Of a stretch of 64,000 bases of DNA, positions 9,964 to 19,620 are shown in pieces (the first letter of the stretch is position 1; each line of letters begins with the position of its first letter). Below the pieces are notes generated by a model. That model was not told the origin of the DNA and did not search any database. It saw nothing but the letters and a program-made list of their open reading frames with translations. Location: the NCBI GenBank assembly GCA_009908505.1, contig JAAAPD010000037.1, positions 1-64,000 on the forward strand, given 5' to 3'. Both the position numbers and the translations under genes were made by a program. This DNA comes from Alphaproteobacteria bacterium. GTDB lineage: Bacteria; Pseudomonadota; Alphaproteobacteria; Rhodobacterales; Rhodobacteraceae.

Positions 9964-10058
9964 CAGGCGCCCCCGCTCACGTTTCTTTTTCGGGGCCGAC
10001 CGGCCCGTTGATCAGAGGTCTAGCACAGAAAAACCGGGGGCAAAACGCCAATTTGGGA

Positions 10059-10976
10059 TCACGCCACCGCAGGCAAGTCGGCCAGTGTCAGCCCAACACC
10101 GGGTAGCCGCGCGGCAGTCGCCGCATCGCAGGTTTTCCAGGCCCAGGCATCGGGGCGCGCGAACAGCGCCCGCAACAGCGCGTTGGTCACCGCGTGACCG
10201 GCCCGCACGCCCGTATAGGCGCCAAGGATCGGCGCCCCTGCGGTATAGAGATCGCCGAGCGCATCCAGCATCTTGTGGCGCACCGCCTCGTCGGTCCGTC
10301 GCAGCCCGCCCGGGGTCAGAATCGCATCGCCATCCACGACGACGGCATTGTCATAGGTGCCGCCAAGGGCCAGGCCCTTTTCCCGCATCGCGGTCACGTC
10401 CGAGGCGCGGCAGAAGGTGCGGCAATCGCACAATTCCCGCCCGAACGCGCCGTTGGCCAGGTTGAGCGTCTTGTACTGGCGGCCGATCGCGGCATCCTCG
10501 AAATCGATCTGGAAGGAAATGCGAAGATCCTCAGCCGGGTCCAGACGCGCGGTGGCATCGCCGACCCGCACCGAGACAGGCGCCAGCAGCTCGATCACCC
10601 GGAGCGGGGCGTCCAGACGGTGCAGTCCGGTCCGAAGAATGCCACTGACGAAGGCCGCAGAGGACCCGTCGAGTATCGGCACTTCGGGGCCGTCCACATC
10701 GACCAGGGCGTTGTGAATTCCGCAGCCCGCCAAAGCGGCCATGAGATGTTCGATGGTCGAAACGCTGATCCCGTCCGCGGTTTCGATCCGCGTGTTGAGC
10801 GGCGCGACGATGACATGATCCCAACGGGCCGGAATGGCAGGGCGACCGGGCAGGTCGACCCGGCGAAAGACGATCCCGTGATCCGCCGGCGCCGGGCGCA
10901 CGACAAGACGCGCGTTCTCACCGAGGTGGAGGCCGGTTCCTTGGAAGTGAACGTCTGATCGCAGGGTCGTCTGCAA
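10059..10976 (-). CDS. lpxC: UDP-3-O-acyl-N-acetylglucosamine deacetylase LpxC
   Basis: A 305-residue zinc deacetylase that carries out the committed step of lipid A synthesis. The zinc ligands are visible: His in STIEHLMAAL and His and Asp in HKMLDALGDLY. The general-base and hydrophobic-passage regions (DGPEVPILDGSSAAFV; RTFCRASDV) are also present. The gene starts with TTG at 10976 (QTTLRSDVHFQGTGLHLG follows, the family N-terminus); no better ATG or GTG exists. It lies downstream of the ftsZ terminator and therefore has its own promoter region in 10977-11130. The position after ftsZ is the conserved alphaproteobacterial order. Confidence 0.95.
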   Translation of the reverse strand: MQTTLRSDVHFQGTGLHLGENARLVVRPAPADHGIVFRRVDLPGRPAIPARWDHVIVAPLNTRIETADGISVSTIEHLMAALAGCGIHNALVDVDGPEVPILDGSSAAFVSGILRTGLHRLDAPLRVIELLAPVSVRVGDATARLDPAEDLRISFQIDFEDAAIGRQYKTLNLANGAFGRELCDCRTFCRASDVTAMREKGLALGGTYDNAVVVDGDAILTPGGLRRTDEAVRHKMLDALGDLYTAGAPILGAYTGVRAGHAVTNALLRALFARPDAWAWKTCDAATAARLPGVGLTLADLPAVA

Positions 10977-11133
10977 GGGGCACCCGTGGCCTGTTAACTT
11001 CTGCCCATGGGGTATGCGTTCGGAGGCTCGGGCTCAATTCACTCTTTACGACCAACTGAAACACAATGACACAAAAGCAGTGCCGCCGGTTCGCCGGTGC
11101 AATATCACGTCACAAGATGCTGTATCGAAACGG

Positions 11134-11158
11134 AAAAGGGCCGCCCAATGGCGGCCCT
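11134..11158 (-). terminator. Intrinsic terminator after ftsZ
   Basis: A perfect 9-bp stem (AGGGCCGCC / GGCGGCCCT) with a 4-nt loop, followed on the minus strand by TTTT. It lies about 35 nt past the ftsZ stop and marks the end of the dcw transcript, separating it from lpxC. Confidence 0.85.
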
Positions 11159-11192
11159 CTTGCAATTGTCATGACCTGGCGTCAGGCGGGTC

Positions 11193-12827
11193 TCAGTTGG
11201 CCTGGCGACGCAGGAATGCGGGGATTTCGATCCGCTCCTGGTCCGGGTCGATGTCGGAATCGGCCGGTTCGGCCGGTTCGGCCTGCTGCTGGCGCGGCAT
11301 CGAAGTGACCTGCGGCTGCGGGCGCTCCTTGGGTTCCTCGGAATGGCCCGTCATGCGGCTGATCAGGCCGTTGAGGCCGCTCAGACGCGGTTTGGATTCT
11401 TCTTCCGTTTCGGCACGCGGATCGGGTTGCGGCGCAGCCGGCTGGGGCGCATTGGCGCGCGATGCCGCGGCCCGGAGCCGATCGAGTGTTTCCGGCGAGG
11501 GCGTACCCGGCGCCGGGCGCTGCGGCGCGACAAACCCTTGCGGATCGGCGTCGATCTGCGGGTCGGGGGCCTGGGCGCGCGGCTGGTAGGCCGGTTGCGG
11601 CAGGTCGGCCTCGGCGGCCGCGGCGGCGGCGGGCGCATCGAAGATGTCCTCGGCCTGTTCCTGCGCGACATCCTCGGGGCTGTCGAAAAGGGTCGGCTCG
11701 GGCGCGGCCTCGGCAACCTCGGCGGCTGCGGGCTGGTGTTGCGGTTCGGGCCGGGCTTCGGGGGCCTGTGCCGGCTCGGGCTTGGGCGCCTCGGCCTCGA
11801 CCTGCTGGGTGAGCGGCGCGGCCATGGACCGGCGCGGCAGCGGGATGTCGCTGGTCTTTTCAGCGGCGTCGATGCCGGTGGCCACGACCGAAACCCGCAT
11901 CTGCCCTTCCATGGCCGTATCCAGGGTGGACCCGACGATGATATTGGCATCCGGATCGACCTTTTCGCGGATCTTGTTGGCCGCCTCGTCCAGTTCGAAC
12001 AGGGTCAGGTCATAGCCGCCGGTGATGTTGATCAGAACGCCCTTGGCGCCTTCGAGGCTGATTTCATCCAGCAGCGGGTTGGCGATGGCCTTTTCGGCGG
12101 CCTGCACCGCGCGTTCCTCGCCATCGGCTTCGCCGGTGCCCATCATGGCCTTGCCCATCTCGTCCATCACGGCCCGGACATCGGCGAAGTCCAGGTTGAT
12201 CAGGCCGGGCCGGACCATCAGGTCGGTCACGCCCTTGACGCCCTGGTAGAGCACGTCATCGGCCATGGCGAAGGCCTCGGTGAAGGTGGTGTTCTCGTTG
12301 GCCAGCCGGAACAGGTTCTGGTTGGGGATGATGATCAGGGTATCGACGACCTTCTGGAGGGCCTCGACGCCCTCCTCGGCCTGGCGCATGCGCTTGCCGC
12401 CCTCGAACTGGAACGGCTTGGTCACCACGCCCACGGTCAGAACGCCCAGTTCGCGCGCCGCCTGGGCGATGATCGGGGCCGCACCGGTGCCCGTGCCGCC
12501 GCCCATGCCGGCGGTGATGAAGCACATATGCGCGCCGGCCAGGTGATCGACGATCTGTTCGATGCTTTCCTCGGCGGCAGCGGCGCCGACGGTGGCCCGG
12601 GCGCCCGCGCCCAGCCCCTCGGTCACCTTGATGCCCATCTGCACCTTCTGCTCGGCGTTGGACTGCTGCAGCGCCTGCGCATCGGTATTGGCCACGACGA
12701 ATTCAACGCCCTGAAGCTGTTGTTCGATCATGTTGTTCACGGCGTTTCCGCCAGCACCGCCTACACCGAAAACACTGATGCGCGGCTTGAGTTCTTCATG
12801 TCCGGGCATGGAGAGGTTCAAGGTCAT
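11193..12827 (-). CDS. ftsZ: Cell division protein FtsZ
   Basis: A 544-residue tubulin-like GTPase that forms the division ring. The GTP-binding signature [10 protein letters not shown] is at about residues 108-117, and the synergy (T7) loop [11 protein letters not shown] follows. The GTPase core ends near residue 320. It is followed by a long linker of about 200 residues, rich in Pro, Ala, Gln and Glu, and by the conserved C-terminal peptide [14 protein letters not shown] that binds FtsA and other partners. The long linker is typical of alphaproteobacteria. The gene is 178 nt downstream of ftsA, so an additional local promoter is likely, and it ends at an intrinsic terminator. Confidence 0.98.
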   Translation of the reverse strand: MTLNLSMPGHEELKPRISVFGVGGAGGNAVNNMIEQQLQGVEFVVANTDAQALQQSNAEQKVQMGIKVTEGLGAGARATVGAAAAEESIEQIVDHLAGAHMCFITAGMGGGTGTGAAPIIAQAARELGVLTVGVVTKPFQFEGGKRMRQAEEGVEALQKVVDTLIIIPNQNLFRLANENTTFTEAFAMADDVLYQGVKGVTDLMVRPGLINLDFADVRAVMDEMGKAMMGTGEADGEERAVQAAEKAIANPLLDEISLEGAKGVLINITGGYDLTLFELDEAANKIREKVDPDANIIVGSTLDTAMEGQMRVSVVATGIDAAEKTSDIPLPRRSMAAPLTQQVEAEAPKPEPAQAPEARPEPQHQPAAAEVAEAAPEPTLFDSPEDVAQEQAEDIFDAPAAAAAAEADLPQPAYQPRAQAPDPQIDADPQGFVAPQRPAPGTPSPETLDRLRAAASRANAPQPAAPQPDPRAETEEESKPRLSGLNGLISRMTGHSEEPKERPQPQVTSMPRQQQAEPAEPADSDIDPDQERIEIPAFLRRQAN

Positions 12828-13005
12828 GATATCTGTCCGCCTGTTCTGCTACGCCCGTCCCACCGGGCCATTCTTACCTTATTGACGGCGATCCTAACGG
12901 GATTGCCGCTGATGGTCACGGAAAAACTGGTCGAAAACCGCAAAATATGGGCGATTTCATACCTCGAAACCGCCGCATGTCGACGAATAGGCAAAATCTT
13001 GCGTA

Positions 13006-14340
13006 TCACCAGTTCTCCTTGAACCATCGCACGGCCCGTCGCAGCGATCGGGCCGGGTACTTTTCGGCGGGAATGTCGAAGTCCCACCACTCGTCCTGCG
13101 GGTGCGCCGCAAAGAGCGACAGGCCCACGGCTGCCGAGAAGGCCGAGCCGGTGGCCGCCTGCGGAAGGCCCTGCACGCGCAGCGGTCGCCCAAGGCGCAC
13201 CTGGTGGCCCAGGATGCGGCTGGCCAACCCGTCAAGGCCGGGGATCTGGCTGGCCCCGCCGGTCAGCACGATCTGCTGGCTGGGCAGATGATCGAACCCG
13301 GCCGCGTCCAAGCGCATGCGCACCTCTTCGAGGATTTCCTCGACACGCGGTCGGATGATCCCGATCAGCTCGGCCCGGCTGATGGACCGCCGGTCGCGTT
13401 CCCAGTCGCCGGTCTCGCCGCCGGCGTCGATAATCTCGCGGTCATCCATGCCCGTGGCGATGACCCCGCCATAGAAGGTCTTGATGCGTTCGGCCTTGGC
13501 CAGAGGAACCTGCAGCCCCATGGAAATGTCGCCGGTCACGTGGTCGCCGCCCATGCGCACGGTATCGGCGAAGATCATGTGCTTTCGCATGAAGATCGAG
13601 AGCGAGGTTGTCCCGCCCCCCATGTCGATGCAGGCCGCGCCCAGTTCCTGTTCGTCCTCGACCAGTGCCGAGATGCCGCTGGCATAGGCCGACGAGGCCA
13701 GCCCGGCCAATTCGAGGTCGCAACGGTTGATGCAATGCAACAGGTTGCGGATCGTCGCCGCCTCGACCGTGAGCATGTGCATGTCACAGGACAGTTCATT
13801 GCCGATCTGGCCGCGCGGATCGGCCATGCCACTTCGGTGATCGAGCGCGAAATTGATCGGCTGGGCGTGCAGCACCTCGCGCCCCTCGCCGTAATCGGGC
13901 ACGTCGCAGGCCGACAGGACGCGGCCGATATCAGCCTCGGTGACGACCGTGCCCTCGACCCCGGTCTGCCCGTCCAGCCCGTAGGACCGGGGCATCCCCC
14001 CGCCAAGACAGGCGATCACGTGATCGACGCGCACATTGGCCATCTTCTGGGCCGCCTGAACGGCGGTGCGAATGGCCCGTTCTGTCTCGGCCATCGCCTC
14101 GACTTCGCCAAAGCGGACCCCGCGCGACCGCGTCGTGGCCGCTCCGATAACGCGGAACGCCGACTGCCCGGCCATGGAGCCGACTCCGTCGCTATCGCGA
14201 AACCGTTCGGGCCCGTCGAAGCGCAGGATCAGGCAGGCGATCTTGGAGGTGCCCACGTCGAGAATGGCGATCACGCCGCGCTGCATGGCGGCCTGGCGCA
14301 TGTTCCGCATGGCGCGCTGGCTTTGGTAAAGGTCTTTCAT
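13006..14340 (-). CDS. ftsA: Cell division protein FtsA
   Basis: A 444-residue actin-like ATPase that tethers FtsZ to the membrane. The phosphate-1 motif ILDVGTSKIACL is at about residue 25, the SHS2 (1C) domain follows, then CIDMGGGTTSLSIF (phosphate 2) and ILTGGASQIPGL (adenosine motif). The C-terminus ends in a basic amphipathic helix (SLRRAVRWFKENW), the membrane-targeting sequence. The ATG overlaps the ftsQ stop by 4 nt (ATGA), implying translational coupling. Confidence 0.97.
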   Translation of the reverse strand: MKDLYQSQRAMRNMRQAAMQRGVIAILDVGTSKIACLILRFDGPERFRDSDGVGSMAGQSAFRVIGAATTRSRGVRFGEVEAMAETERAIRTAVQAAQKMANVRVDHVIACLGGGMPRSYGLDGQTGVEGTVVTEADIGRVLSACDVPDYGEGREVLHAQPINFALDHRSGMADPRGQIGNELSCDMHMLTVEAATIRNLLHCINRCDLELAGLASSAYASGISALVEDEQELGAACIDMGGGTTSLSIFMRKHMIFADTVRMGGDHVTGDISMGLQVPLAKAERIKTFYGGVIATGMDDREIIDAGGETGDWERDRRSISRAELIGIIRPRVEEILEEVRMRLDAAGFDHLPSQQIVLTGGASQIPGLDGLASRILGHQVRLGRPLRVQGLPQAATGSAFSAAVGLSLFAAHPQDEWWDFDIPAEKYPARSLRRAVRWFKENW

Positions 14341-15233
14341 TCGTCACCTGCCTCTGGCTCTTCGCCGTTTACGCGGCGCAATTCCGCGACGGCTTGTTCG
14401 TTGAGTCTGATTGTTGGCCGGGCCGTGTTGCGCATGTCGATGACCGACACGTCACGGCCCAGCAGATCCTGGGCCTGCTCCAGGGCGATCACGCGTTCGA
14501 AGGCGCGGATCGGGGTTTCGGTGGGCAGCAGGATGCGCTGCCCGCGATCGAGCACGACATCCCAACGCCGTTCGCCCATGCGGACAACGGCGCGCATCCG
14601 CTGGCGGATCGGGCCGGCCACGTCGTAAAGGGTCAGCCCCTCTGCCAGCGCCTCGCGCGCCCCGTCGCCGGTGATCAACGGCAGATCTGGCCGGTCCGCC
14701 CGGGCCCTGATCCGTGCGATCAGTACGCTCTCGGCATCGATCAGCCGCAGCCCATCGGCGCCCCGGAACACCGCGACCGGCTGGCGCTGCTCGACGGTCA
14801 CCTGAAGGACACCGTCCGGCCGAACCCGAAGCGACGCGTCGGCCACGGCGGGCAAGGCGGCAACCTTGCCGCGCATTTCTTCGAGGTCGAGATCGAAGGA
14901 CGAGGTGGGAAATTCCACCGGCAGAACGGTGCGGATATCCTGCACAAGGCCATCATCGGCCCCGTCCACGGCCATGACCCGCACCATGAATTCCTCACGG
15001 CTCTGGAAATCCGCCCGCGCTTCGGCGATGGCGTCGGCGACCATCTGGCGGTTGGCCTCCTTGGCATACCACCCGGCAAGGGCCCCGCCCACGACCAGGA
15101 CCGGCAGCCCCACCAGGATCAGGCGGCGCAGGGCCGGGGTCAGCATCCAGCGCTGGAAACGGTAGCCCCAGCGCGACGGCGCCGGATCGCGGCGCGGCGT
15201 GGCGGGCCGGCGCGTGGAGGTCAGCGGTCGCAT
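14337..15233 (-). CDS. ftsQ: Cell division protein FtsQ
   Basis: A 298-residue bitopic division protein. It has a basic cytoplasmic N-terminus ([16 protein letters not shown]), one membrane helix at about residues 37-57 ([21 protein letters not shown]), then the periplasmic POTRA domain ([20 protein letters not shown]) and a beta domain (DRGQRILLP). FtsQ joins FtsL and FtsB in the divisome. The ATG at 15233 was chosen because it directly precedes the family N-terminus; the reading frame stays open for 270 codons upstream inside ddl, but that is a shadow. It overlaps the 3' end of ddl by 13 nt. Confidence 0.96.
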   Translation of the reverse strand: MRPLTSTRRPATPRRDPAPSRWGYRFQRWMLTPALRRLILVGLPVLVVGGALAGWYAKEANRQMVADAIAEARADFQSREEFMVRVMAVDGADDGLVQDIRTVLPVEFPTSSFDLDLEEMRGKVAALPAVADASLRVRPDGVLQVTVEQRQPVAVFRGADGLRLIDAESVLIARIRARADRPDLPLITGDGAREALAEGLTLYDVAGPIRQRMRAVVRMGERRWDVVLDRGQRILLPTETPIRAFERVIALEQAQDLLGRDVSVIDMRNTARPTIRLNEQAVAELRRVNGEEPEAGDE

Positions 15234-16135
15234 GAAGCGTCCTCCACCATCCAGGTCACCAGGGCCGGGAAATCCATGCCGCATTGGGCCGCCTGTTCCG
15301 GCGAGAGCGAGGTCGGCGTCATCCCCGGCTGGGTATTGGTTTCCAACAGGATCAGCCCGTCCAGGCCGCGCGCTTCGTCCCAGCGGAAATCCGTGCGACT
15401 CAGGCCCCGGCAGCCCAGCACCGCGTGGGCGCGCAGGGCGTGGTCCAGGCAGGCGTCGAAAATGTCCTGCGGGACATCGGCAGGCAGCACGTGGCGCGAC
15501 CCGCCCTCGGCATACTTGGCGTGGTAGTCGTACCAGCCATCGGTGACGATATCGGTGACGGTCAGCGCCCGGTCGCCCATCACGGTGGTCGTCAACTCGC
15601 GCCCCGGCGCGTAGGTCTCGACCATCAGCACCTCGGGCAGGTCCGGCGCAAGCACCGGCGGGCCGTTCGCGCCCTCGGTGACGATGTAGACCCCGACGCT
15701 GGAGCCCTCGTTGTTGGGCTTGACGACATAGGGCGGGTCCATGACGTGGCCCGCCTCGATCTCGGCGCGATCGGCCAGCACGCTGTCGATGGTGGGCAGT
15801 CCCGCGGTGCGATAGACATCCTTGGTCTTCTGCTTGTCCATGGCCAGCGCCGAGGACAGCACCCCCGAATGGGTATAGGGCAGGCGCAGCCATTCCAGCA
15901 GTCCCTGCACGCAGCCATCCTCGCCCCAGCGGCCATGCAGCGCGTTGAAAACCACGTCGGGTGCCTCGGATTTCAGGCGTTCGGCCAGGTCGGGGCCGGC
16001 GTCGATCTCGACAACGGCAAAGCCGGCGGCGCGCAACGCGGCCGCGCATTCCTTGCCCGAGCTCAGGGACACGTCCCGCTCGGCCGAGGGTCCGCCCATC
16101 AGGACGGCAATGGTTTTAGGTGCCCTGCTCGACAC
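15221..16135 (-). CDS. ddl: D-alanine--D-alanine ligase
   Basis: A 304-residue ATP-grasp enzyme that makes the D-Ala-D-Ala dipeptide for the peptidoglycan stem. The N-terminus [19 protein letters not shown], the ATP-grasp segments ([28 protein letters not shown]) and the C-terminal metal site ([15 protein letters not shown]) are all present. I set the start at GTG 16135, which has GAGG eight bases upstream. An ATG at 16270 would overlap murB and add an unrelated basic N-terminus; GTG 16141 sits too close to the same GAGG. It is followed by ftsQ with a 13-nt overlap. The start is the only uncertain part. Confidence 0.94.
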   Translation of the reverse strand: MSSRAPKTIAVLMGGPSAERDVSLSSGKECAAALRAAGFAVVEIDAGPDLAERLKSEAPDVVFNALHGRWGEDGCVQGLLEWLRLPYTHSGVLSSALAMDKQKTKDVYRTAGLPTIDSVLADRAEIEAGHVMDPPYVVKPNNEGSSVGVYIVTEGANGPPVLAPDLPEVLMVETYAPGRELTTTVMGDRALTVTDIVTDGWYDYHAKYAEGGSRHVLPADVPQDIFDACLDHALRAHAVLGCRGLSRTDFRWDEARGLDGLILLETNTQPGMTPTSLSPEQAAQCGMDFPALVTWMVEDASCDR

Positions 16136-16227
16136 GCTCACCGCCTCGATTTGCGGCCGCTTGCATGCGGCCTTCTGCTTATCGTTATCTCCGGCCCCTG
16201 CCTGTCGGGCCGACCCGTTTTCCGGGC

Positions 16228-17166
16228 TTATTCCTCTGCGACCGGTTGACCGACCCGCATGATTTCCCACTCTAGCGTGATGCCACTGTTTTCGTAAACC
16301 TTTTTTCGGACCTCTTCGCCCAAACCTTCGAGGTCCGCCGCGGTGGCGCCACCGACATTGGTCAGGAAATTGGAATGCATGGTGTTCATCACCGCCCCGC
16401 CCCGCGTGGCCCCGCGCATGCCGGCCTCGTCAATCACCTTCCAGGCCTTAAGGTCGTGGCTGTCGTCCGCCCGGCCCGTGCTGGAATATCCGGCCGGGTT
16501 GCGAAAAGTCGATCCGGCGGTGCGGTCCTTGGTGGGCTGGGTGTCATCGCGCTTGGCCAATTGCGCGGCCATGCGCGCCTGCAGCTCTTCGGGATCGCCC
16601 CCGGGCGCCTCGAAGACCGCCTCGACGATCACGCTTTCGGCGGGCAGCGAACTGCTGCGATAGGCCAGCCCGAGCGCGGCGGCGGGCAGGGTTTCGACCT
16701 GCCCCGCGCGCGTCACGATCCGCACTTGGCGCAGCACGTCGGCCGTGTAATCGCCGTAGCAGCCTGCATTCATCGTCACCGCGCCGCCGATGGCGCCGGG
16801 GATGGTGCGCAGGAAGGTCAGGTCGCAGCCCGCCTCGGCCGCCTTGCGCGCCACATGCGCATCCAGCGCCGCCGCCCCCGCCCGCACCGTGCACCCGTCG
16901 ATCTCGATCCCGTTGAAGCCGCGCCCCAAGCGGATCACCGCGCCGCGAATACCGCCATCGCGCACGATCAGGTTGGACCCCACGCCCATGGGAAAGACCG
17001 GCACCTGTGGTGGCAGCGCGGCCAGGAAGGCGGCCAGGTCGGCCTCGTCGGCGGGTTGGAAGAACAGGTCGGCCGGCCCGCCCACGCGCAGCCATGTCAG
17101 GCCGGACAGGTCGCGGCCTCGGGTCAGGACGCCGCGCAAGGGGGGTAGGTCGAAATCCAGGGTCAT
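16228..17166 (-). CDS. murB: UDP-N-acetylenolpyruvoylglucosamine reductase MurB
   Basis: A 312-residue FAD enzyme that reduces UDP-GlcNAc-enolpyruvate to UDP-MurNAc. The FAD domain contains [13 protein letters not shown] and [20 protein letters not shown]; the catalytic region has [17 protein letters not shown] and later the general-acid serine in [12 protein letters not shown]. The C-terminus holds the glutamate region [16 protein letters not shown]. This is the type I-like short form with the YSSS-type insert around AYRSSSLP. It lies between ddl and the block of small membrane proteins. Confidence 0.96.
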   Translation of the reverse strand: MTLDFDLPPLRGVLTRGRDLSGLTWLRVGGPADLFFQPADEADLAAFLAALPPQVPVFPMGVGSNLIVRDGGIRGAVIRLGRGFNGIEIDGCTVRAGAAALDAHVARKAAEAGCDLTFLRTIPGAIGGAVTMNAGCYGDYTADVLRQVRIVTRAGQVETLPAAALGLAYRSSSLPAESVIVEAVFEAPGGDPEELQARMAAQLAKRDDTQPTKDRTAGSTFRNPAGYSSTGRADDSHDLKAWKVIDEAGMRGATRGGAVMNTMHSNFLTNVGGATAADLEGLGEEVRKKVYENSGITLEWEIMRVGQPVAEE

Positions 17167-17175
17167 GCGCCGCTC

Positions 17176-17484
17176 TTAGCGGGGCGTCTCGGTGCGCTCA
17201 ACCCACCATCTGCGCACCCCGCCAGCCAGAAGGCCAAGCCAAAGCCCGAACGCCAAAGGCATGAAGCCCACGCTCGCGATCGCGGCGTAGCCGACGCCGT
17301 CGAACCCCTGCGCCCCCTGCGCCATGACCACCAGAAGCGCGCCCAGCAAGGTCGGAACCAGCGCCAGGGCGATGCCAAGACCGCTGCGCCGTCGCATGAT
17401 CAGCCGGTAGCCGAGGACACCGGCCCCAATCGCAAGGGCGGCCATGACCGCCAGCAACAGGACCATCGCGCCGGGCCTATCCAT
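17176..17484 (-). CDS. Small membrane protein, unknown
   Basis: A 102-residue protein with three predicted membrane segments (about residues 5-26, 34-53 and 66-90) and a short basic/acidic tail (VRRWWVERTETPR). I do not recognise a family. It overlaps the DUF2484 gene upstream by 8 nt and ends 9 nt before murB, so it is the last of four small membrane-protein genes translated in a chain between murC and murB. Similar position and topology suggest an envelope role, which is inference only. Confidence 0.7.
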   Translation of the reverse strand: MDRPGAMVLLLAVMAALAIGAGVLGYRLIMRRRSGLGIALALVPTLLGALLVVMAQGAQGFDGVGYAAIASVGFMPLAFGLWLGLLAGGVRRWWVERTETPR

Positions 17485-17734
17485 CCGCCCGCCCCCAGAT
17501 CCGGCGCAGCCAGCGCAGCAGGTAGAAGACGGGCCAGCGCAGCAGGGACATGCCCGCCACCATGATCAGCAGCCCGATCCAGGGACCGTTTTCGTAGACC
17601 ACCCAGCCCAGCAGCGGAATGCCGATGGCGATCAGGATATAGGCGCGGGTCCAGTGGTTGTCCCGGCTGGGGATCAGGGCCAGCACGTTGGCCGCCACGG
17701 CCCACAGCAGGGCGGCGACAAGCGACGGGGTCAT
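17477..17734 (-). CDS. DUF2484 family small membrane protein (copy 2)
   Basis: An 85-residue membrane protein with three hydrophobic segments. It begins MTPSLVAALLWAVAANVLAL and contains the family-like pattern IPSRDNHW...PLLGWVVYENGPWIG...SLLRWPVFYLLRW. It resembles its upstream neighbour along its whole length (ALLWAVAA versus SILWVFAA; MSLLRWPVFYLLR versus VSMFRNPLRYLWAR), so the two are tandem paralogues. The start ATG overlaps the upstream stop (ATGA). The function of DUF2484 is unknown; its place inside mur operons of Rhodobacteraceae suggests an envelope role. Confidence 0.8.
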   Translation of the reverse strand: MTPSLVAALLWAVAANVLALIPSRDNHWTRAYILIAIGIPLLGWVVYENGPWIGLLIMVAGMSLLRWPVFYLLRWLRRIWGRADG

Positions 17735-17985
17735 TTCGGCACCTCCGGTCTGTGGCCGCGTGCCCGCGCCCAGAGATAGCGCAGCGGGTTGCGGAACATC
17801 GAAACGAAGGCGGCCAGCGCCAGGGCCGACCAGCCCCAGCCATGCGCCGCGCCGAGCCAGATGATCAGCACCGGCGCCGCGATCAACAGGGTGATCCCGG
17901 GCAAGTATTGATGCCGCATGGGCAAAAGCGCCGTGATCGTCGCGGCAAAGACCCACAGGATGGAGACAAGCACCGGCAGGCTCAT
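17731..17985 (-). CDS. DUF2484 family small membrane protein (copy 1)
   Basis: An 84-residue membrane protein ([20 protein letters not shown]...) with three hydrophobic segments and a basic C-terminus (RYLWARARGHRPEVPK). It is a paralogue of the gene downstream and overlaps both neighbours by 4 nt (ATGA at each junction), which points to coupled translation. The ATG at 17985 was chosen by this overlap; the open frame upstream has no membrane-protein character. Confidence 0.8.
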   Translation of the reverse strand: MSLPVLVSILWVFAATITALLPMRHQYLPGITLLIAAPVLIIWLGAAHGWGWSALALAAFVSMFRNPLRYLWARARGHRPEVPK

Positions 17986-18209
17986 ACCCAGCCCCCCGTC
18001 ACGATACGCCGCAGCGGCCCGGCGATCACCACGCCCCCGCCCATCGCCGCCAGGGCCGCGCCGGCCTCTGCCGGGTTGGTCTGGAAATGCAGCAGGAGCA
18101 GCCCCGCCGCCGCAAGGATGAAGGCAAAGAGGAACCGGCGCAGAAGGCGCGTCACGCTGACCAGCGCGAACAGGACCACCGCGCCGACGATGATCCAGAT
18201 CGCGGTCAT
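17982..18209 (-). CDS. Small membrane protein, unknown
   Basis: A 75-residue protein with two or three hydrophobic segments ([48 protein letters not shown]) separated by the basic stretch TRLLRRF. I do not recognise a family. It overlaps the murC stop and the next start by 4 nt each, making it the first of the four-gene small membrane block between murC and murB. Confidence 0.7.
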   Translation of the reverse strand: MTAIWIIVGAVVLFALVSVTRLLRRFLFAFILAAAGLLLLHFQTNPAEAGAALAAMGGGVVIAGPLRRIVTGGWV

Positions 18210-19603
18210 GGGGCCAGCCGTTCCGGCAGGGCATTGGCCCAGGCGGAAATCGTGCCCGCGCCCAGGCAGACCACCATGTCGCCCGGACGGGCTTCTTCAC
18301 GCACCAGCGCGGCCAGGTCGTCCAGCGTGTCGATGGCGCGCGCGTCGCGGTGGCCGGCGCGGATCAGGCCCGCGACCAGGTCATCGCGGCTGGCCCCTTC
18401 GATGGGGTCTTCACCGGCGGCGAAGACCTCGGCGATCGCCGCGACGTCGGCCTCGTTGAAGCAGGAACAGAAATCGTCGAAATGATGGTGCAGCCGGGTG
18501 TAGCGATGCGGCTGATGCACGGCGATCACCCGCCCCTCGCAGGCTTGGCGCGCGGCCTTCAGCACGGCGGCGATCTCGGTCGGGTGATGGCCGTAATCGT
18601 CGATCACGGTGATGCCGCCGACCTCGCCCACGCGGGTGAAGCGGCGCCCCACTCCCTTGAAGGCGGCCAGCGCATCGCGGATTTCCGAGCGCTTCATGCC
18701 AAGGTGGCGGGCCACGGCCACCGCCGCCAGCGCGTTGGACACGTTGTGGTCGCCGGGCATGGGCAGGGAGCATCTCTCGATCATCCCGCCTTCGGCCTGC
18801 AGTGCGATGTCGAAATGCGCCACGCCCTTTTCATAGCGCAGGTTCACCGCGCGGATATCGGCCTGGGTGTTGAACCCGTAGGTAAGCACCCGGCGGTCGG
18901 TGATCTTGCCCACCAGCGCCTGCACGTCCGCATCATCGGTGCAGCACACGGCCAGCCCGTAGAACGGGATGTTCGAGACGAAATCGTAAAAGCCCCGGTG
19001 CAGGTTTTCCTCGGTGCCCCAGTGCTCCATGTGCTCGGGGTCGATATTGGTGACGACAGCGATGGTGGCCGGCAGGCGGTTGAAGGTGCCGTCGCTTTCA
19101 TCGGCCTCGACAACCATCCATTCGCCCTCGCCCACGCGGGCGTTGGACCCGTAGGCGTGGATGATGCCGCCATTGATGACGGTGGGATCGAGATGGCCGC
19201 CGTCCAGCAGCGCCGCGACCATGGTGGTCGTGGTGGTCTTGCCGTGAGTGCCGGCCACGGCGACATTGGATTTCAGGCGCATCAGCTCGGCCAGCATCTC
19301 GGCGCGGCGCACGACGGGCAGGCCGCGGCGGCGCGCCTCGTCCAGCTCGGGGTTGCCCGGCTTGATCGCGGAGGAGATCACGACCACCTCGGCATCCTCC
19401 AGATTCTCGGCCCGCTGGCCCTCGTAGATCAGCGCGCCCAGCAATTTCAGCCGTTCGGTGATCTTCGAGGCTTTCAGGTCGGACCCCTGCACCACGTAGC
19501 CATGGTTCAACAGCACCTCGGCGATGCCCGACATGCCGATGCCACCGATCCCCACGAAATGGATGGGGCCGACATCGAGGGGAAGTTTCGTCGCTGCGTT
19601 CAT
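18206..19603 (-). CDS. murC: UDP-N-acetylmuramate--L-alanine ligase MurC
   Basis: A 465-residue cytoplasmic Mur ligase that adds L-Ala to UDP-MurNAc. The N-terminal Rossmann motif [18 protein letters not shown], the ATP loop [11 protein letters not shown], the central [11 protein letters not shown] and NIDPEHMEH segments, and the C-terminal [13 protein letters not shown] and HQPHRYTR are all diagnostic. I chose ATG 19603 ([18 protein letters not shown]), the form usual in this family. An ATG at 19621 directly overlapping the murG stop would add six residues. It ends in a 4-nt overlap with the small membrane gene. Confidence 0.97.
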   Translation of the reverse strand: MNAATKLPLDVGPIHFVGIGGIGMSGIAEVLLNHGYVVQGSDLKASKITERLKLLGALIYEGQRAENLEDAEVVVISSAIKPGNPELDEARRRGLPVVRRAEMLAELMRLKSNVAVAGTHGKTTTTTMVAALLDGGHLDPTVINGGIIHAYGSNARVGEGEWMVVEADESDGTFNRLPATIAVVTNIDPEHMEHWGTEENLHRGFYDFVSNIPFYGLAVCCTDDADVQALVGKITDRRVLTYGFNTQADIRAVNLRYEKGVAHFDIALQAEGGMIERCSLPMPGDHNVSNALAAVAVARHLGMKRSEIRDALAAFKGVGRRFTRVGEVGGITVIDDYGHHPTEIAAVLKAARQACEGRVIAVHQPHRYTRLHHHFDDFCSCFNEADVAAIAEVFAAGEDPIEGASRDDLVAGLIRAGHRDARAIDTLDDLAALVREEARPGDMVVCLGAGTISAWANALPERLAP

Positions 19604-19620
19604 CAGGGTACGTCCATCCA

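Noticed and set aside
9964-10058. Terminator between lpxC and bamD
   Set aside because: The GGGCCG/CGGCCC hairpin is followed by A, not T, in the direction of transcription.
11343-13022. Long open frames antisense to ftsZ and similarly to murC, murE and ftsI
   Set aside because: High GC with GC-rich third positions makes long open frames on the opposite strand; they lack recognisable motifs and lie fully over genes with clear motifs.
14337-16049. FtsQ fused to a 270-residue N-terminal extension
   Set aside because: The extension is the ddl gene read in another frame; the natural FtsQ start at 15233 is clear.
16136-16270. Longer ddl starting at 16270
   Set aside because: The extra 45 residues overlap murB and do not look like a ligase N-terminus; GTG 16135 has a ribosome-binding site.
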